Positions 45,201-54,110 of a DNA stretch of 64,000 nt are shown here, piece after piece. A program made the translations under genes and the position numbers. The stretch lies in contig NC_057926.1 of assembly GCF_018873765.1 (NCBI RefSeq), positions 35,076,946 through 35,140,945 of the forward strand, given 5' to 3'. The notes below the pieces were generated by a model. The model saw only the letters and a list, made by a program, of their open reading frames with translations. It did not search any database and was not told the DNA's origin. Position 1 is the stretch's first letter. The number at the start of each line of letters is the position of its first letter. The stretch comes from Telopea speciosissima. Its lineage: Eukaryota > Streptophyta > Magnoliopsida > Proteales > Proteaceae.

Positions 45201-48200
45201 ACAATTCAGATTTTTAGTAATACTGCTGTTTGGTAGTGCTAGTAAGATGACCAGTAAGTCCCCTACCAGCTACGCTCAAGGAGAGAGATCTGGCCCATAT
45301 TAAATGGTTCGTACCATCAAGTTTAATGGCAGCAGCATATGGAAGAAGGTCAGTCCTAGTCTGACCATTGCCGTCAGAAGTAGCCGTGGTGACATCAGAG
45401 TCCGGCATAATGATGATAAATATAGGGCAGAAATACCAGAAGAAGAAGCTGAATATGGGGTATTAAGACCCTCTTGGTAGCAGCAACACAAACAACCCTA
45501 ACCCCAAAAATCGATAAGGTGCAGGGTTTTGAAAAAAACCTGAAAGTGGTGATCGATTAGGGTTAGGGGTCTTCAAAAAATTCTGAAAAGGGGCTGAGAA
45601 TACTGTCGAGTGCTCTTTGTGGTTGGAGAAACACACCCTCCAAAAATCAGCAAGATCTGAAACCTGAAACCCCAAAATTGATAATAGTCAGGTTTTGAAA
45701 AACCCTGAAATAGAGATCGATTGAGGGAAGATGGCTTCAATGGTGGATGTAGGGCTGCAGTAGGTGCTGTCCAATGTTGCAAGAGAGGAACCTCCAAAGG
45801 TGAACAATCAAACTCCAGGAATAAGTAGATCTGATCTTCAAGGGGAAGGCTTCCAAAAAATCGCAGAAGAGAACAGGACAGTAGCTATCGCAGATGAAAA
45901 CCAAACTTGTATGTCATTAATTGAGGTATGTAGAGGGCAGTAGTTTTGATACCTGTTAACAAAACATAAATAATGGAATTGTTTGAATGATCAATGTGAT
46001 CAGCCAAGCCATATATTTATAATCTGAAAATTTACATCATAGTGACAATAATGACCCTACCATAGCCGACTTAGGCAGTACACAATAATAAAAATAAAAC
46101 ATAAAAATGACCAGAATAGGGTATTCTGGTGTACATTATTCAACATCTTCAAAGGTGGGCTTCATTGATTTTCTCCCAGAGTTTCATGGTATGACTCATT
46201 AGTTTAATGCCTCTATAGTGATTATAGTTCTGGATATCACCTTTGTTCTTATAAATTGGAAGTACAGTGCTTCTCCTCCAATCATCTAGAATTTTCTTTG
46301 TATTCAGATCATGTTAAGATTGTTAACTGGATTGACAACATGACGTTTTTCCTTATTCACCCATACCCATTTTGCCCTCTGGTGAATGTATATATATTCA
46401 GTTAATCTTTTCTTCATTAGAACCAAACAAATCCTGAGGTAATTTTTTGGCACACCTTGCAAACTCTAGAGGCTTATGAAGCTATGGTTGGACACTGGGT
46501 CTTGAAAGTAGATTTAGGGAAGTTGCAGCATATAAAAAAAAATTAAATAAAAAATATTTAGAAGGATTGAGCTTCACATGCACGAGTCTTCTAGGAGCCA
46601 CACCTAATAGGGGTAGTGACACCAGCTCTGGTAAGAGATTTTTCAGCTTTGTTTGAAGAGGAATGGAGTAGTTAGTTTTGTAGTCTCTTAATTAATTTAT
46701 GATTCCTTTACCACCCACTCTTTTTTGGGGTGGACTATACCCTATTCATAATTTGGCCTGAACTCTCCCAAACAACTTCACATCGTGAGATGTTGGGTTG
46801 AAAAAAAAAAACCTCTGTAATGACACATTTAGACTCTGCCTCTTTTGCAGCGCTGACTTGACTGGAGTTCTTTTCTTTTGCACAACATTGGTACTTTTAG
46901 TTGTTGATGGTTAGGTGGTTAGTAGTTATACTGTTCAGAGGACCTAGGGAGAAAAGAACTGAATGAAGACCAAGATATCTATTTTAAAAAAAAAAGGACA
47001 AGCTGAAACAATTTCGTAAAACTGAAGTGTGTTTGACACAAGGCATCTTGAGGTTGGAGTTTTAAGTTTATAAGTAAGGGGTTTTTAGTTATTAAATTAA
47101 GGGGAAAGTTTTATTGGTCGGCAACCCACAAGCAGAATCTGTGGGCGGGCACACCTTTTTCTACCATGTGGAACAGTGATGTGGTAATTCCGATCATTGA
47201 ATATCTAGGCAATGGTCTAAATTGACCATGTGCCAAATTTTGTCTCGATTTCAATCATTTACCCTCCCAATGAATTTAATTGCATGTGCATGTCTGGACC
47301 GTCATGACTCGATTTGGAAATCCAGACTCAGACGAATCAAATCCAAACCATGGGGATTCTGGTCTAATAGGGGTGGGTATGGATCTGTTATTTACTTGGG
47401 GTTATTTTTTGTACTTTGCATTTTTTTTTTATATGGGGGTTAGGTAGCATTGGTTGAGTAGAAGATTGAGACCATTTTGCTTTCCAATTCTGTTTTAGAT
47501 ACGTATAGAGTGGTTCTGTTAGTCTCTATTTATACGCTACTGTACCGATCGATTATTTAGAGATTGATATTGAATCTTCGTTTGAGTTGTTGCCTGCGTG
47601 GCCTGTCTACAAGAGCTGATCGGTGCTCCTGGTTTCCCTCTCCTTCTCCAACCTCTTCGTACTTCAGGGCAGTCCCTCCTTCCTTTATTTCTCCTATTGT
47701 CTTCCCTCTTCCTGTCATATTCTGCTTTCATATTTCTTTCCTTGCTGGGTGCGGTGTTCTTGAGTTAAGCAAAAGCTGTTAGAACTCCTTGGATTCTAAA
47801 CCTTTGGGCCTGAAATTCTGGGGAGTAGTACCTTACCTCTGGGCGACTCGAACACTAAATTGTTGTCCCTGAGATTCAACCTGTTGGAAGATTTCAACCT
47901 GAAATTTGGTTCTGCTATGAGTCAGTATCAGTCCTTAAATCTCATTGAATCACTTGCTGTGCTGAAGTGTGTGTTGGTTGAAAACGGAAGGTCTTCAAGT
48001 TTTACGGATCTCCATCCCAAGTTTCAACTTGATAGGTCTACGATTGGATGGGATTTCTCGTTTGCAACCAGATTAGTATACTGCTGGGATACTGCTCATA
48101 TTGTGAAGAAGAAGAAGAAGAAATCTTCTTCTTATTTGCTATTAAAGATATATCGTTTGTTATTTCCATAAAATCTCTTCATATCTTTGGTGTCCATATA

Positions 48201-51200
48201 TTTTATCCCCCATTTCACATTAATTGACAGAAAGCCCTCTTTTTCAAATTCCATTTTACTGTGAACTGTTTCAAATTATGAAATTGCCACTCATTCTTCT
48301 ATTTGATAATTTCATCACTGGGGCCCATAGTGACCCGAAAGCAGGGTTTGTGACCTGGGGTTACTGGTTGCATTAATGTATGTCCATGCACCCCCTTGGT
48401 AGTCATATCCATCCTCTTGCTAGTCCCAGATTTTTCAATGCTTTATTTTGCGACTTGGCCAACTCCGATTCTGCTTAAACTTGATATGTGAGCAAGGAAC
48501 CTTGGGGTTTAGTTGTCCATAAACTTTCAGCCCCATGTAGGCTGCCACGCGGCAAAACTAGGTGCTTGTCCACCAATTTTACTTGGGAGTTGTTGACCAT
48601 AAAACTGCCTCCATTACATTAATACATAAAAAAAGGATAAATTCTATGAAAGGGAAATGAATACTTGTTTCAAAAAATGTATTCATCAAAAAGGAGAGAG
48701 AGAGATGATAGTGAATAAAAAAAGTGAATGCTGACTGACATGATAGTTATAAAAAAAAAGTGAATGCTGAAGTGATAAAAAACAGTGAATGCATGACTGA
48801 AGCCCACTGTCACCTGTGGCATGGGATAATAGCATTGAGGAATTTCCTTAACACTTGCTTTAAGCTGTGCCTCGAGGTGTAAACTACACAAGTCTTCACT
48901 TAATCTGAACTAAAAGTGTGAGCCACATTGGCACTCTGGTGCAATCCGGGTCGGGTTAACCCTTATTAGATCGCTTGTGAGTCCACCCATTACAAGCAAA
49001 CAATCAAGTCCAAAGTTAAGTGGCAAAACAGTAAATAAATCAATGTCTACCAATGGGGTCAATTCTGTAAATAAGTTGGAGTTCACAAGGGACTGGCAGG
49101 ATCATAATTTAATGTAATCAACTAGATAAAAAAAGAAACAAGTGAATGGACTATAACGTGTTAATGGGAGGGGTATGCTTGGAATGGGATACAAAATAGG
49201 GGTAGGAAGTAATAATGAAACAAAGGAAGGCTAATAATGGAAAAACCAGATTAAGGGTTTTAAAAACAAAAGCAATCGGTCATCTCCTACCTCCAGCTTT
49301 TGAACCAGCGCCAACGAGAGAGGAAAACCTCGATTGGAGCTCTGGGTATGGCCTTAGATGGCTTCGAATCTCCCAACTGAGGTATCATAAGACGGTTATG
49401 TCGTATTTACTCACTATCGAGTTGAACAGTTGAACCAGCGACCAAGAAGCTGAACTAATTCCTCTGAAAGCAAGCCAATTTAAGGTTGCAGGCTCAGGTA
49501 TGATTGCTGGTACATATCGGTCGATCAGAACAGAGTTTCGAAACTGAACCCATTGGTTTAGTGTTGCCTGGAGTAGGATAAACCACTCCAAAGAGGTAAA
49601 GGAAAACATAGAAAGAGATGGGAGGGTTCAAATCTGATTTGGGAAAACTATGGTACTGCTGGAACAGGGTACTCTGCGTGACCAAGGGACTCAATGAAAA
49701 TTAGGAGAAGGATGGGTCGCATATAAGAGAAGAACAAAGGAGGAAGAGAGAAGAAGAGAGACGGAATAATGGAAGGGAAGAGGGGAGAAGATGTACGCCA
49801 ACAGCAACTCTGCTAAAACCTTCAATCAACCCAAAATTTCATTTTCAAGTCTAATCTCTTCAATCCTATTACATGCCAATATAAAGAGAAAGCAAAACAT
49901 ATTAATGGAAATCAACTGAAATAGAAACTAATGATCCCAAGGAAAATCCCTAAGTATCTACCCAACCTCCTAAAATAAAGAGAATAAAATAAACTAAATA
50001 TTTCATTTTATGTAGTCTACCAACCCTTGCCAGACCAGAAAGCTGGTTTAGGACCAATCCATGGTTTGGGACTCCAAAGTGAGTCATGTTTGTCTAGCCA
50101 GGCTAGATCAACTGCATCACAATCATTTAGACAAGCTTCATGTTTGAAGTCTGCTACATTTTGCTGAAATTTCATGTTTTTCTATTTGCTTCACAGATTT
50201 TTTTATTCACCAATTACAAAAAGTCAAGACATAATCATTCAGTATCATGGGTGTATGTGGAGTTCTCTTAATTCAGGGTTATTATTATTATTATTATTAT
50301 TATTTTGCTATAATAGATGAGCATTGCCTTTGGGGTTTTAAACTCCCCCATTCATTGTAGAAGTTTTGGAAAAGCTTACCTAATGGATTGTATGAGCCTG
50401 AGCCTCACGAAAGTTACAGGCTTACAGCCAATCAGCTGTTGGAAAAATAAATTTTCATTTTCCATTCCCCTTATTCACGGCCTCATTGGGTTCCTGATGG
50501 CAAATGATCAGGTCTGATGTGTTCGTATGGGTTTGGAGTGACCTGCCTCATATTCTGTGAGGTTAGCAAAGCCCTAGAAGTTTCACATGATTTATCTCTT
50601 ATTTGTTTTCTAGTCTCCATTGAGGTATTTGTGATTGTGGGGCTGTATTTCTTGATATTGTACTCTGATTGGCATATTCTTTGTTGCAATTATTTTTTTC
50701 TTCCCTATGTTGGCTGATGCAACTTGTATCCTGAATTCAGGATGAGAGAGAAATAAAAAGGCAGAGAAGAAAACAGTCAAACAGGGAATCTGCCCGTCGA
50801 TCCAGGTTGCGCAAGCAGGTGCATTGTCCCTTACAATGTGTAGTTTTGACAAGGAAATCTGTTGGGTATGTGTACATGTTTTGATTATTCATTGTTGCTT
50901 GTGAGTTTTAGGCTGAATGTGAGGAGCTGGCCCAACGTGTTGAAATTTTGAAAGAAGAGAACACCACTCTCAGATCTGAAGTCGGTCGTATCCGCAGCGA
51001 GTATGAGCAGCTTCTCTCACAGAATATTTCCCTGAAGGTGATAATTGCAAACCAAATAGATTAGCTTCTGCTTCTTCTCTTCTTCCTCCACTTCTTCTGG
51101 AAGGTCAAATCTATGGTGTGAGACTATTTACAATCTCTAAACAGAATCTCAGAACATGTGGTACACACACAGGACCTGGCTGCCGTAGGACCCAGTGTGT

Positions 51201-51914
51201 TTGATCTTTGACTGGTCCCCCTTAGGAGATCATACTAATCTGATTAGGTGATTGCACTTTCTGATCTGTAATATATTAGTCAACTGAGTGGGTGAATCCC
51301 AAAGCAAGAAGTCTATCAGCAATTCGGCATATGTTAGGGATCAGGTGATGAGGTTTGATTTTGCTTACAGGATCTTCTAGGTGGCTGCATTTATTCTAAC
51401 AAGTTTTCTATAACACAAACATCACTCATGTAGGATCCCTTATGCTGGTGCATCAGTAATTGAGGTCGGTGGACTTGGAGTTAATTAACAAATAATTGAA
51501 TACAGAATAATAAAAAATTCTTATGCCTAAAGCTGATTAAGCATTCAATCCAATGTTCTATTAACTCAAGTAATGAATCAAACCCTAGTTATCCAAATTG
51601 GGGTGCAGAATTGGCTATTCGTGAGCAGAAAGTCTAATCTCCAAGTTCACGTAACGATTTCTGAACCAGTTGTGGTTCCAGCTGCCTGTGTGTCCACATG
51701 ATATAGCTGTACCACCTCTAACACTCAAAACTGCATGTATTCTTTTTCTGAAGAAATATATTGTTTGATACCTTTGCAAACTGGGATTGTGCAGGAGAGA
51801 CTCGGGGAAATCCCTGGAGATCATGAAGATCCAATAACTGGCAGGAATGAACAACAATCTGGCAATGATGATCAACATGCTGAGCAAACAGAACTTGTGC
51901 AGAGTGGTCAATAA
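26634..51914 (+). CDS. bZIP16: G-box-binding bZIP transcription factor, bZIP16/bZIP68/GBF1 type, 12 coding exons
   Basis: Exons 26634-26708, 26814-26867, 26956-27042, 31181-31270, 31388-31447, 31546-31715, 31802-31856, 37684-37726, 37946-38247, 50741-50818, 50912-51037 and 51795-51914 join in frame to 419 codons. All introns are GT-AG and all phases match. Residues 1-122 are the Pro-rich MFMR region ('[20 protein letters not shown]', '[20 protein letters not shown]'). Residues 123-312 are the MFMR-associated region, with an acidic Ser patch (198 side) and '[12 protein letters not shown]'. The basic region is 313-338 (N326-x7-R334) and the zipper is L344, L351, L358, I365, L372, L379. C341 matches the conserved Cys reported as redox-sensitive in Arabidopsis bZIP16. 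The product is a nuclear factor binding CACGTG-type boxes. The length fits the family (about 400). It could equally be the bZIP68 or GBF1 orthologue. Exons look undamaged although introns 3, 7 and 9 are 4.1, 5.8 and 12.5 kb and full of transposons. Confidence 0.95.
27955..28038. mobile_element. small MITE in intron 3 (same family as 15386-15484)
   Basis: 11-bp perfect inverted ends GCTGTGTTTGG / CCAAACACAGC, with 'ggtatgcattattggaatgc' inside and an internal duplication of 'ttctaggtcgatttcgca'. A CA microsatellite follows at 28073-28091. Confidence 0.65.
29825..30831 (+). mobile_element. solo LTR, TGATG...CATTA family, copy 1 (intron 3)
   Basis: It starts TGATGTAGAC and ends CCACATTA. 'tgttgggcctttggtccaa' and 'gggccactttaatggggcct' match the minus strand of 40104-41262. 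The flanks TTCTC (29820-29824) and TTCAC (30832-30836) may be a decayed 5-bp duplication. It has no coding content and is the most diverged of the three copies. Confidence 0.6.
32711..33563. mobile_element. Mutator-like non-autonomous element, 853 bp, with 9-bp TSD (intron 7)
   Basis: The perfect 9-bp direct repeat GATCTATGG is at 32702-32710 and 33564-33572. Both ends are rich in 'actcggcgagatctcg' phrases in inverted arrangement (left about 32740-32840, right about 33425-33560). The interior is AT-rich and non-coding. Confidence 0.75.
34260..35481 (+). mobile_element. solo LTR, TGATG...CATTA family, copy 2 (intron 7)
   Basis: It starts TGATGCAGCACC and ends GCTACATTA. The perfect 5-bp duplication GACAT is at 34255-34259 and 35482-35486. 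'ggttgcatccaattggttca', 'tggctgccattgctgctgct' and 'aaacccgaaaccctaaccct' are shared with the inverted copy at 40104-41262. Length is 1222 bp with no ORF or internal region, consistent with LTR-LTR recombination. It ends in TA instead of the usual CA. Confidence 0.82.
35887..35930. repeat. (GA)n microsatellite in intron 7
   Basis: About 22 uninterrupted GA units. Confidence 0.95.
36197..36250. repeat. (TA)n-(CA)n microsatellite
   Basis: About 18 TA units followed by about 6 CA units and a short TATATA, directly left of the MITE pair. Confidence 0.95.
36251..36579. mobile_element. two adjacent related MITEs (GGGAGAAAGAATG / TGGTCACG family)
   Basis: The first element, 36251-36402, has inverted ends GGGAGAAAGAATGCTGCTTG and, reversed, GGGAAATGAACGCTGCTTGG. 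The second, about 36413-36579, repeats 'gaatgctgcctggtcacgtg' and ends 'ggcagcgatcttttgtccc'. TA-rich DNA lies on both sides (36245-36250, 36580 onward). A fragment of the family is at about 18280-18345. Flanking TA repeats hide any target duplication. Confidence 0.65.
36660..36961. repeat. perfect 151-bp tandem duplication in intron 7
   Basis: The unit starting ACTATTTTAGGATACTTGCT at 36661 begins again at 36812. I see no difference between the two copies. It is a very recent duplication or an assembly effect. Confidence 0.92.
37190..37440. repeat. degenerate 'cgtatcgatac'-type repeat
   Basis: Repeated 'gataccatattggcccgtactgatac' style phrases just upstream of exon 8, resembling the MITE-like blocks at 4430-4580 and 15556-15745. 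No ends could be defined. Confidence 0.3.
38801..39150 (-). pseudogene. L1-type LINE 3' tail in intron 9
   Basis: On the minus strand a frame reads '[20 protein letters not shown]' and '[18 protein letters not shown]', the last part of a LINE RNase H domain (A-x-x-L-A-R-x-A motif with Asp replaced by His). It is followed by a short untranslated stretch and an A tail, seen as eleven T at 38801-38811. It is severely 5'-truncated. Confidence 0.65.
39523..40103 (-). pseudogene. RTE LINE ORF, C-terminal part
   Basis: A minus-strand frame at 40035-39754 reads '[20 protein letters not shown]', '[20 protein letters not shown]' and '[15 protein letters not shown]', continuing to 'WFGHVQRRP'-type sequence. 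This is the conserved region downstream of RT in RTE-clade plant LINEs. The upstream residues are cut by the solo LTR at 40104. Confidence 0.85.
40104..41262 (-). mobile_element. solo LTR, TGATG...CATTA family, copy 3 (inside the RTE LINE)
   Basis: On the minus strand it starts TGATGCAAGTTC and ends GACTACATTA. The perfect 5-bp duplication CCCTA is at 40099-40103 and 41263-41267. It is 1159 bp, with no internal region. The LINE protein resumes cleanly on both sides, which fixes the borders. It is homologous to 34260-35481 and 29825-30831 but in the opposite orientation. Confidence 0.85.
41269..41917 (-). pseudogene. RTE LINE reverse transcriptase, middle part
   Basis: The minus strand reads '[20 protein letters not shown]', then '[19 protein letters not shown]', 'GLHQGSALS' and an FTDD catalytic box ('[13 protein letters not shown]', about 41545-41505), ending 'SECFRYLG' at the solo LTR. 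A 43-bp tandem duplication (41413-41498) shifts the frame after the catalytic box. The remaining upstream RT block ('[20 protein letters not shown]') lies beyond the Copia element at about 46300-46146. Confidence 0.85.
41923..42124 (-). repeat. 3' LTR of the intron-9 Copia element
   Basis: 202 bp, nearly identical to the 5' LTR. The 5' LTR lacks the 'tatccccacga' and 'ctaggtag' segments, so the differences are mostly small deletions. Confidence 0.93.
42190..45197 (-). pseudogene. Copia pol: integrase, reverse transcriptase and RNase H
   Basis: Frame 45197-43446 (583 codons) covers the GAG-pre-integrase zinc motif ('[13 protein letters not shown]' ... '[12 protein letters not shown]'), the integrase D-D-E core ('IVHTDVWGP', 'RNDNGTEY', '[15 protein letters not shown]') and the start of RT ('RLVAKGFT'). 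It stops at a TAG (43448-43446). The same frame continues at 43385-42621 with '[20 protein letters not shown]', '[20 protein letters not shown]', the catalytic '[13 protein letters not shown]' and '[15 protein letters not shown]'. A frameshift near 42700 precedes RNase H (42548-42261: '[20 protein letters not shown]', '[15 protein letters not shown]'). All catalytic motifs are kept; only one stop and one or two shifts break it. Confidence 0.93.
45214..45408 (-). pseudogene. Copia gag, N-terminal stub
   Basis: A 64-codon minus-strand frame starting '[20 protein letters not shown]' with '[20 protein letters not shown]', the usual start of Copia gag. It is cut at 45214, and the sequence jumps straight to the region after protease. 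About 1.2 kb or more of gag and protease is therefore missing (size inferred from family). Confidence 0.75.
45954..46145 (-). repeat. 5' LTR of the intron-9 Copia element
   Basis: 192 bp, starting TGTTGAATAATG (minus strand) and ending GTTAACA, followed by the PBS-like GGTATCAAAAC. Confidence 0.93.
46146..46317 (-). pseudogene. RTE LINE reverse transcriptase, N-terminal block
   Basis: The minus strand reads '[18 protein letters not shown]' and '[20 protein letters not shown]', the RT fingers region. It would join directly to 41922 if the Copia element and one copy of TCTTC were removed. Confidence 0.8.
46318..50740. other. remaining 3' part of bZIP intron 9, no gene seen
   Basis: There are no convincing frames. 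It contains GAA repeats (about 48106-48121), three irregular 'aaaaa.gtgaatgctga' repeats (about 48718-48795) and a (TTA)n microsatellite (50280-50304). The 103-codon frame at 47860-48171 has no recognisable domain and ends in simple repeats; I do not call it. Confidence 0.6.
50280..50304. repeat. (TTA)n microsatellite
   Basis: Eight uninterrupted TTA units in intron 9, 440 bp before the bZIP basic-region exon. Confidence 0.9.
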
Positions 51915-52445
51915 GACCAGCAGCACTGCTTCCAACCCATTTTCCTGGAGCATAACCTAACCCATTAGCAGAAACTTGTCATTTACGTTTTATTGTTTTC
52001 AAAAATTCATCATAGCTGACCTTTCCAAACTTGGGGATCTGTTTATACCAGAATTGTATAATCCCTCATTGTCGTTTGAAAGTATCTTTAATAGTTGAAG
52101 CCCTAGTAGGACACGTAGAGGGTGGGAACCGGGAACCTTATATTACATTTCTATGTTAGAGGAAGGGTAGCAGCTAGATCATCTTACCTACCTGTATTAT
52201 TAAAGTCTATGCAATGTGTAACCAAAGAGACTGATTTAATAAATAACAAATATGATGTACTCTTTATGGAGCAGTATATGTTCCAAGGGCTTGGAACCTT
52301 GTATTACACTTTCTGTTTAAGGAAGGGTAGCAGCTAGATCATCTTACCTACCTTTGTGTATTATTATAGTCGACGCAATGTGTATCCAATGAGACTGATT
52401 TAATAAACAACAAATATGATGTACTCTTTGTGGGGTATTATAGTT
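51915..52445 (+). other. bZIP 3' UTR and downstream tandem duplication
   Basis: The sequence after the stop is T-rich with TTGTAT/TGTATAAT-type signals (about 52050-52062). A 161-bp direct repeat follows: GGAACCTTATATTACA at 52132 and GGAACCTTGTATTACA at 52293, both containing 'gaagggtagcagctagatca' and 'gactgatttaataaa'. Each copy carries an AATAAA (52238-52243 and 52402-52407). The true poly(A) site is not known. Confidence 0.6.
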
Positions 52446-52929
52446 AAATATGTGCCAAGGACTTTTTTCTATTCCATCAATATATTTGACAAATGAGAGA
52501 AATCTAGAGAATTTGAGAAAGAGCCCTGTAGATCTGGCAGTGGATGTTATTTTGTAGATCTTATGAATGTGCATTGGGAACCTTCAAGACTTTAAATATA
52601 CATCTGTTGTATTGATTGAGCATAAAAAGATCAAATGCTTCAAATTGAAAAGAACTGTTTGGGTGTTTAGAATTGCTGCCATGTATTCATGTTACCAAAA
52701 TGGAAGTGAGACCAGGAAATATCTTTATATTTTACTGTTTGCCTCATGCATATTTCTCCTGGTCTAAATCTAGGCTGTTACAAGCTTTCTGCACAATAAA
52801 TTCAAATAGACAAACTGGTTGATGTTTGCTGGTGAGTTTGACTCAGTTCGATGGTTAGGTACGTTATCTGATCATTGGCCACATGAGGGATTCCCATTAC
52901 TTTCATATGGTTACAAGTAAAAAAATTTC
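52446..52929. other. intergenic spacer between two convergent genes
   Basis: AT-rich, with no open frame of note. It would hold the 3' UTR of the minus-strand gene that ends at 52930. Confidence 0.5.
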
Positions 52930-53685
52930 CTATGTACTGAACACTATATTTGAAAATCCACCAGCCACCAATGATAGTATCATGCAGGTTGTTATCAAGT
53001 GGAGGAATGCTCCAGAAGGCAAGGGACAACCAGAGCCTGATTTCTGTTCACCATCGCCCAAACCAGTAGGTGATGTGGCCTCTGTTAGAGTTGTTGGATT
53101 TCCTGGAGCTGGAGGCGGCGATGCCCTTGAGGGAGTTGCAGGTGTAACTTCAAGCTGAGGAGTTGCAGAAGAGCAGGTAGGTGAAGGCGGCGTGGAGTTG
53201 TGCTGCGATTCTGTTACTGAAAATACCCCATTAATGCCATGGCATCTGATTGAAGACCCTGTTGTGCAGATATTTGGGCTAATGAGCTGTACATCATTGA
53301 GGTAAAAGCTTCTTCTTCCATTGTTGGAGACTTTGAGCATGAAATCTGGCTCGGAGGTTGGAATAGTGGACCCACTTGGGAAATGTTTCATATCATCAAA
53401 GAGTAGGGGAGAAGGGATCGAATGCCTCAACAGGAATTCGGCAACCGCATGCTCCGGCAGCATAATCTTTGATAGCATCCGGTCATTGGGCATCAGGAAG
53501 GTGATGTTCCCTGGTATTGTATCTGGTGGGGACATGTTAATGAGCATGACAAAAGTGAAGTAGTTGGCCTTCTGCATCTCTTGAATTGCAACAAGGAGGT
53601 TCTCATTTCGGGGATTTCCATCTGCAGCACTGGCAGGTAAAATCAGATCAATTAGCAGGATCAACAGGACCAGGTAAGTTGCCAT
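52930..53685 (-). CDS. fasciclin-like arabinogalactan protein (single FAS1 domain), intronless
   Basis: 251 codons, ATG at 53685-53683. Residues 1-20 form a signal peptide ('MATYLVLLILLIDLILPASA'). Residues about 27-160 form a FAS1 domain: 'NITFLMPNDRMLSKIMLPEH' (H1 box) and 'AEFLLRHSIPSPLLFDDMKH' (H2 box with the His), followed by a strand-rich half. Residues about 163-210 are rich in SP, TP and PPP units ('TPATPSRASPPPAPGNP'), sites for hydroxyproline-linked arabinogalactan. The tail after about 225 is hydrophobic ('LITTCMILSLVAGGF'), as for a GPI-anchor signal. The product is a secreted or membrane-anchored cell-surface glycoprotein of the FLA family, which is tied to cell-wall adhesion. 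The frame is intact, and it lies tail-to-tail with the bZIP gene. Confidence 0.9.
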   Translation of the reverse strand: MATYLVLLILLIDLILPASAADGNPRNENLLVAIQEMQKANYFTFVMLINMSPPDTIPGNITFLMPNDRMLSKIMLPEHAVAEFLLRHSIPSPLLFDDMKHFPSGSTIPTSEPDFMLKVSNNGRRSFYLNDVQLISPNICTTGSSIRCHGINGVFSVTESQHNSTPPSPTCSSATPQLEVTPATPSRASPPPAPGNPTTLTEATSPTGLGDGEQKSGSGCPLPSGAFLHLITTCMILSLVAGGFSNIVFST

Positions 53686-53841
53686 GAGTGGGTGCTAATG
53701 CTATTGTACTGTCTCTGGCTTATTATGCTTTTCAACTATAGGGTTGGTGCTTTGTAGGGCAGCTTCAGCTTGGGCATGCTTCTCTGCTGCTTCAACTACT
53801 GGGTTTCATGCCTTCTGCATGGTGTAGATTTCTATTGGTAA

Positions 53842-53851
53842 TATATAAATG
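53842..53851 (-). promoter_or_regulatory. TATA-like box of the FLA gene
   Basis: The minus strand reads ATTTATATAT about 160 bp upstream of the ATG, a plausible TATA distance for a plant gene with a leader of about 120 bp. No transcript evidence is available. Confidence 0.4.
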
Positions 53852-53930
53852 CAAGTATGCTGATTTCTACAGTGTCACACTATGATTTCTTTCAATAATT
53901 AATTAATTATACAGTAAAAAAGTTAGTGGG

Positions 53931-54110
53931 TGAGCCTTGGCACAATGGTTTAGTTGTGCTATTGCAACAAACAAGTTGCGGGATTGAAAAACAAGGACAG
54001 TTCTGATTTTTGTTTTTTTTGCAGCATCATTGCGAACAGCAATGGTATTAGACATGCTTGGGATCGTAGCCCCACCTCTTCCACCACCTGTAGAAATTGG
54101 GAAAAAGGGG
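53931..54110 (+). mobile_element. degenerate tRNA-derived SINE (Au-like)
   Basis: 'gtgagccttggcacaatggtttagttgt' resembles the A-box start of the plant Au SINE, and 'gttgcgggattgaa' resembles its B box (usual form ...CGGGTTCGA). An 'attgcgaacagcaatgg' region follows. The rest is too diverged to follow, and no target duplication was found. Confidence 0.4.

Larger units (their letters stand above)
41923..46145 (-). mobile_element. complete Ty1/Copia element, 4223 bp, TSD TCTTC, inside the RTE LINE
   Basis: LTRs at 45954-46145 (5') and 41923-42124 (3') run TGTTGAATAATG ... TTTGTTAACA. TCTTC is at 41918-41922 and 46146-46150. PBS-like GGTATCAAAAC lies inside the 5' LTR, and polypurine GAGGGGGAG inside the 3' LTR. 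It is antisense to the host gene. Most of gag and all of protease are deleted, and pol is nearly open apart from single lesions. The leader (45409-45953) contains a two-copy repeat ('ggttttgaaaaa.ccctgaaa...gatcgatt', about 45525 and 45690). Confidence 0.93.
39498..46317 (-). mobile_element. RTE-type LINE remnant in intron 9, broken by two later insertions
   Basis: The minus-strand LINE ends in a (TTG)n-like tail (about 39498-39522) after 'ccgaccccatttagttggg', the 3' end style of plant RTE elements. The body is in three blocks: 46317-46146, 41922-41263 and 40103-39523. They are separated by a Copia element (41923-46145) and a solo LTR (40104-41262). Its 5' end is lost at about 46317. It is the oldest of the three insertions at this spot. 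Confidence 0.82.

Noticed and set aside
47860..48171. 103-codon plus-strand frame in intron 9
   Set aside because: No domain, ends in a Lys run from a GAA repeat, and sits inside the bZIP intron; could be chance.
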